Assembly (NCBI GenBank): GCA_030652635.1
Contig: JAUSPW010000016.1
Span: 1 to 8,508, forward strand
Length of the DNA stretch: 8,508 bases
Reading direction: 5' to 3'
From: Pseudohongiella sp.
GTDB lineage: Bacteria > Pseudomonadota > Gammaproteobacteria > Pseudomonadales > Pseudohongiellaceae
Positions within the stretch are counted from its first letter, which is position 1, and the number at the start of each line of letters is the position of its first letter. This document shows positions 5,529-8,508 of this stretch, piece by piece. The notes beneath the pieces are model-generated. The model did not search any database, was not told the DNA's origin, and worked only from the letters and a program-made list of their open reading frames with translations. The position numbers and the translations under genes are program-made.

Positions 5529-6704
5529 ATGCGAGCAAGCAAGATCGTTTTTGTCCTGTTGATTGTGGCGGTGGTGATAGCGTTGCCTATCGCCAATCGC
5601 AACTTCTTTGGGACGGCTGCCAAAGAGGTGGACGTTGCGCCAGTGGCGACGCGGGTGATCAGTCCGTCGATTTTGGCGTCAGGTTTTCTGGCGCATGAAC
5701 AGGAAGTATTGCTCAGCTCCGAGGTGATTGGCCGGGTGGCCGAGTTATTTGTGGAGGAGGGCGACGCGGTGCGCGCCAACGATCTGGTGCTGCGTGTGGA
5801 TGACCGCAACCTGTTGGCCAGTCTTGAGCAAAGCCAGGCGGCAGTGCGTTTGAACGAGATCGATATCGAGCGGCAGCAGGTGCGGGTGGAGAACCTGCAG
5901 CTACAGTGGGACCGATCAAACAGTTTGCATAACAGGGGCATGATCGGCGACGAGGAGTTCCAGACCGTGTCCAACCAACTAGCGTTGGCGCGTATTGATC
6001 TGAAGTCGGCGCAAGAGCGCCTGCTGCAAAGCCATGCGCAGCTGGATCAGGTGAATGATCAGCTCAGCAAAACCAAAATTGTCTCCCCGATTGACGGTGT
6101 GGTGACCAGTCTGGACATCAAGGTTGGCGAAACCGCCATTGCCAGTGCCACCAATATTCCGGGGTCGTCGTTGATGACCATTGCCAACCCGGACAGCATT
6201 TACACTGAGGTCTTGGTGGATGAGGCGGATGTCGCCACCATTCAGGTCGGGCAGCGGGCGGAAATTGTGGCCATCGCTTACCCCGATCAGGCGATGGTGG
6301 GCACGGTGCAGTTTATTGCCAACACCGCAAAAATCGCGACCGGGCGGCAGGGCCTGAGTTTTACCGTGAAAATTGCCATTGCTGATCCGGGAGATGTGGT
6401 GCTGCGCCCAGGCATGTCCTGTCGTGCAGAGATCTTTACCCGTCAGGATCTGGACGTGCCCGCGGTGCCGATCCGCGCCATCTCCTTTGAAGAGAATCGC
6501 TCAGCCCGGCGCAACGAGTACTTTGTGTTTGTGAATGACAACGGCATTGCCCGCAAAACGCAGGTAGAGGTAGGCGTGTCTGACGACGAGTATCAGGAGA
6601 TCATCAGCGGTGTTGCCGCCGGTGCACAGATCGTGGTGGGGCCGGACTCGGTGCTACGCCATCTGCTGGACGGGGATGAGATTGATGTCACAGTCACGCA
6701 GTAG
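5529..6704 (+). CDS. HlyD/MacA-like periplasmic adaptor (membrane fusion) protein
   Basis: 391 residues, normal for the family. One N-terminal signal anchor (about 5-22) places the rest in the periplasm. Domains follow the adaptor order. First comes the half-lipoyl segment SSEVIGRVAELFVEEGDAVRANDLVLRVDD (about 63-92), then a coiled-coil hairpin (about 95-180, heptad-rich with LEQSQAAVRLNEIDIERQQ), and the second lipoyl half SPIDGVVTSLDIKVGE (186-201). A beta-barrel domain (about 225-305, with VLRPGMSCRAEI) and a C-terminal membrane-proximal domain (about 312-390) complete it. Such adaptors link an inner-membrane transporter to a TolC-type outer-membrane channel. The immediate downstream ATPase and permease make this the adaptor of a MacAB-like system. 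An AAAAGG ribosome site lies 8 bases before the ATG. The cargo cannot be told from the sequence. Confidence 0.93.
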   Translation: MRASKIVFVLLIVAVVIALPIANRNFFGTAAKEVDVAPVATRVISPSILASGFLAHEQEVLLSSEVIGRVAELFVEEGDAVRANDLVLRVDDRNLLASLEQSQAAVRLNEIDIERQQVRVENLQLQWDRSNSLHNRGMIGDEEFQTVSNQLALARIDLKSAQERLLQSHAQLDQVNDQLSKTKIVSPIDGVVTSLDIKVGETAIASATNIPGSSLMTIANPDSIYTEVLVDEADVATIQVGQRAEIVAIAYPDQAMVGTVQFIANTAKIATGRQGLSFTVKIAIADPGDVVLRPGMSCRAEIFTRQDLDVPAVPIRAISFEENRSARRNEYFVFVNDNGIARKTQVEVGVSDDEYQEIISGVAAGAQIVVGPDSVLRHLLDGDEIDVTVTQ

Positions 6705-6725
6705 CCTTACGGTAGCGCAAATCGA

Positions 6726-7535
6726 ATGGCATTAATCGAGCTTCAGGACGTGACCAAGCTGTACGAGATGGGCGACCAGACCGTGCGCGCCTTGGATGGC
6801 ATTTCCATTCGTATCGAGAAAAACGACTATGTCGCGTTTATCGGGTCATCGGGGTCTGGCAAATCTACCATGCTGAATATTCTGGGATGTCTGGATCGGC
6901 CAACCAGCGGGCGTTACCACCTGAATGAGCAGAATGTGGAGAACCTGACGCCCAATGAACTCGCAGGCATTCGTAACCACGAAATCGGCTTTATTTTTCA
7001 GAGTTTTAATCTGCTGCCGCGTGCGACCGCTTTGTATAACGTGATGCAACCGCTGATTTATCGCAATGTTGGCTGGAGCAAGCGCAAGGCGATGGCGATG
7101 GAAGCGTTGCGCCGTGTCAATCTGGCCGAGCGGGTTAATCATTTGCCCAATCAACTGTCCGGGGGCCAACGTCAGCGTGTGGCGATTGCCCGCGCGCTGG
7201 TGACCAATCCGTCGATTCTGCTGGCCGATGAGCCCACCGGTAACCTGGATTCGCGCACCACCACCGAGATTATGCAGCTGTTTGATGAGCTGCACAGAGA
7301 AGGGCACACCTTGATTCTGGTCACGCACGAGGATGAAATCGCGCGCCACTGCAAACGTATTGTGGAGATGAAGGATGGCCGCATTCACCGGGATGTGATG
7401 ACAACGGCAATGACAGCGGCAGGCAACGGCGTGGCAGCGCATGCGCACGTGTCGGATGCCGAGGGTTCAAATGCCCCGGTTTCAAACGAACAGGGTTCAA
7501 GCGCCCGGGTTTCAGATAAACAGGTGAGCAACTGA
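6726..7535 (+). CDS. MacB/LolD-type ABC transporter ATP-binding protein
   Basis: 269 residues with all nucleotide-binding motifs: Walker A GSSGSGKST (40-48), Q-loop Q92 in FQSFNLLPRA, signature LSGGQ (144-148), Walker B ILLADE (164-169), D-loop after GNLD, and the switch histidine H201 in ILVTHE. It is therefore expected to be an active ATPase at the cytoplasmic face. Sequence style and operon place it in the MacB/LolD/FtsE group. In E. coli MacB the ATPase and permease are fused, whereas here they are separate genes. The canonical domain ends near residue 225. A low-complexity tail of about 40 residues follows, including two or three degenerate decapeptides (GSNAPVSNEQ, GSSARVSDKQ), which is unusual for the family. 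The gap to the adaptor is 21 bases, and the TGA ends one base before the permease ATG. Confidence 0.95.
   Translation: MALIELQDVTKLYEMGDQTVRALDGISIRIEKNDYVAFIGSSGSGKSTMLNILGCLDRPTSGRYHLNEQNVENLTPNELAGIRNHEIGFIFQSFNLLPRATALYNVMQPLIYRNVGWSKRKAMAMEALRRVNLAERVNHLPNQLSGGQRQRVAIARALVTNPSILLADEPTGNLDSRTTTEIMQLFDELHREGHTLILVTHEDEIARHCKRIVEMKDGRIHRDVMTTAMTAAGNGVAAHAHVSDAEGSNAPVSNEQGSSARVSDKQVSN
7463..7522 (+). repeat. Two 30-base tandem repeats in ATPase 3' end
   Basis: Bases 7463-7492 and 7493-7522 align without gaps with 24 of 30 identical. Both start GGGTTCAA and end AACA, with a GGTTTCA in the middle. They encode consecutive decapeptides GSNAPVSNEQ and GSSARVSDKQ. A more degenerate copy, HAHVSDAE, precedes them. 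The repeat length is a multiple of three, so copy number can change without a frameshift. Confidence 0.75.
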
Positions 7536-7536
7536 G

Positions 7537-8508
7537 ATGTTTTTTGTCATCATTGAAAGCACTAGGTCTGCATTAGCCTCCATCTGGGCCCACGGCTTTC
7601 GCAGCTTTCTGACTACGCTCGGCATCGTGATCGGGGTGGCGAGTGTGATTGCCGTGATTTCCCTGACGCAGGGGCTGCGTGCCTCGGTGGGCGAGCAGTT
7701 TTCCGCGCTGGGCAGCAACAGCCTGACCATTTCTGCTTACACGCCGCTGCAGGATCAGATACAGGGGCGGCGCGCGCGCCTGACGCCTGACGATCTGGAG
7801 ATTATCGAGCGCCGCGTGGATGGTGTCGCTTCGATCACGCCGCTGTTGTATGCCACACGTTCATCACAGATCCGTTACGGCTCACAAACCACCTTCAGCC
7901 AGATCATGGGCACCGGTTATGCCTATCGCGATGTCGGCCAGTTTTACGTGCAGACCGGGCGCTTTCTGGCCAACAGCGACAACGATACCCGGCGCCGGGT
8001 GGCGGTGATCGGCGATGCGGTCAGGGACAACCTCAATCTGCCGGACAATCCGATTAACGAGTATGTCGAGTTGGGTGGCGAGTGGTTCCGCATTGTGGGC
8101 CTGCTGGAACCCAAAGGCGACATCATGGGTTTTAATCAGGATGACATCGTGCTGGTGCCGTTTGCCACCATGCAGAGCATTCAAGGCAATCAGGCGCAGA
8201 CGGATATCCAGATTCAATTGCGGGTCAGTGATGATGCCGACGTGGAGTCCGTGGTCAGTCGCGTGGAGTCGGTGCTGCGCAACGCGCGCGGCATTGAACC
8301 CGGCCAGCGCGATGACTTCCAGATTCAGACTCCTGAGCAGCTGATGGAAACCGTCGACAACGTTATTGGCATGGTAACCATTGTGCTGGGTGGCATTGTC
8401 AGCATCTCCCTGCTGGTCGGCGGTATTGGCATCATGAACATCATGCTGGTGTCGGTGACCGAGCGCACCCGCGAAATAGGCATCTGCAAAGCGATTGGCG
8501 CCAAGCGT
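7537..8508 (+). CDS. MacB-like ABC transporter permease, 3' end outside window
   Basis: An open frame of 324 codons from ATG 7537 runs off the right edge; full-length relatives are about 400 residues, so roughly the last 80 are missing. It begins MFFVIIESTRSALASIWAHG, followed by FRSFLTTLGIVIGVASVIAVISL (21-43), the conserved first membrane helix of MacB permeases. The periplasmic MacB_PCD domain follows (about 45-270, e.g. VAVIGDAVRDNL, FRIVGLLEPKG). A second helix (about 275-305, GIGIMNIMLVSVTERTREIG) opens the FtsX domain; its last two helices are lost. The usual 'REIGIRKAIGA' reads REIGICKAIGA here, with cysteine at 317. It starts one base after the ATPase stop, so the two are translationally coupled and presumably form a dimeric transporter powered by that ATPase. 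Confidence 0.95.
   Translation, partial: MFFVIIESTRSALASIWAHGFRSFLTTLGIVIGVASVIAVISLTQGLRASVGEQFSALGSNSLTISAYTPLQDQIQGRRARLTPDDLEIIERRVDGVASITPLLYATRSSQIRYGSQTTFSQIMGTGYAYRDVGQFYVQTGRFLANSDNDTRRRVAVIGDAVRDNLNLPDNPINEYVELGGEWFRIVGLLEPKGDIMGFNQDDIVLVPFATMQSIQGNQAQTDIQIQLRVSDDADVESVVSRVESVLRNARGIEPGQRDDFQIQTPEQLMETVDNVIGMVTIVLGGIVSISLLVGGIGIMNIMLVSVTERTREIGICKAIGAKR

Noticed and set aside
6846..7448. Minus-strand frame of 200 codons opposite the ABC ATPase
   Set aside because: It is antisense to a gene with all ABC motifs intact and shows no domain or start signal of its own.

Overview
The window joins two kinds of DNA. From base 1 to about 2840 it is visibly AT-rich, all real genes are on the minus strand, and two attC recombination sites (800-905 and 1992-2093) divide it into gene cassettes. 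This is part of an integron cassette array. From about 3040 to the right end the DNA is GC-richer and looks like an ordinary chromosomal backbone of a gammaproteobacterium, probably marine or environmental. The evidence for that is a QmcA/NfeD pair, a YIP1-family protein and a MacAB-like export operon. The genus cannot be fixed from the sequence.

Cassette array (minus strand, read right to left). The first cassette encodes a CxxC/EH/CxxCN zinc-binding protein resembling HNH nucleases (2094-2837). The second, bounded by both attC sites, holds two translationally coupled genes: a small single-pass membrane protein (1466-1972) and a YfbU-domain protein (about 907-1455). The third is entered at base 792 and runs off the left edge as a 264-codon open fragment of unknown function. 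Both attC sites share a near-identical core, as expected for cassettes of one sedentary chromosomal integron lineage. No integrase gene is visible. The upstream (attI) side of the array, where one is expected, is occupied instead by the qmcA 3' end.

Backbone, minus strand: nfeD (4053-4496) and qmcA (3041-3973) form a membrane-protease/stomatin-type pair transcribed toward the array. Only a weak candidate terminator (2898-2935) separates them from the first cassette.

Backbone, plus strand: a divergent operon starts at 4743 with a YIP1-family membrane protein. It continues with a HlyD/MacA-like periplasmic adaptor (5529-6704), a MacB/LolD-type ATPase (6726-7535) and a MacB-like permease (7537 to beyond the right edge). 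The last three should form an ABC-type tripartite efflux or export machine. TTAACC/TAACCG-type motifs recur in front of this operon and inside it, including three TAACCGNGT copies spaced exactly 16 bases apart at 5466-5513.

The most interesting parts are the two-gene membrane-protein/YfbU cassette, the HNH-like cassette, the missing integrase, and the phased repeats inside the efflux operon.
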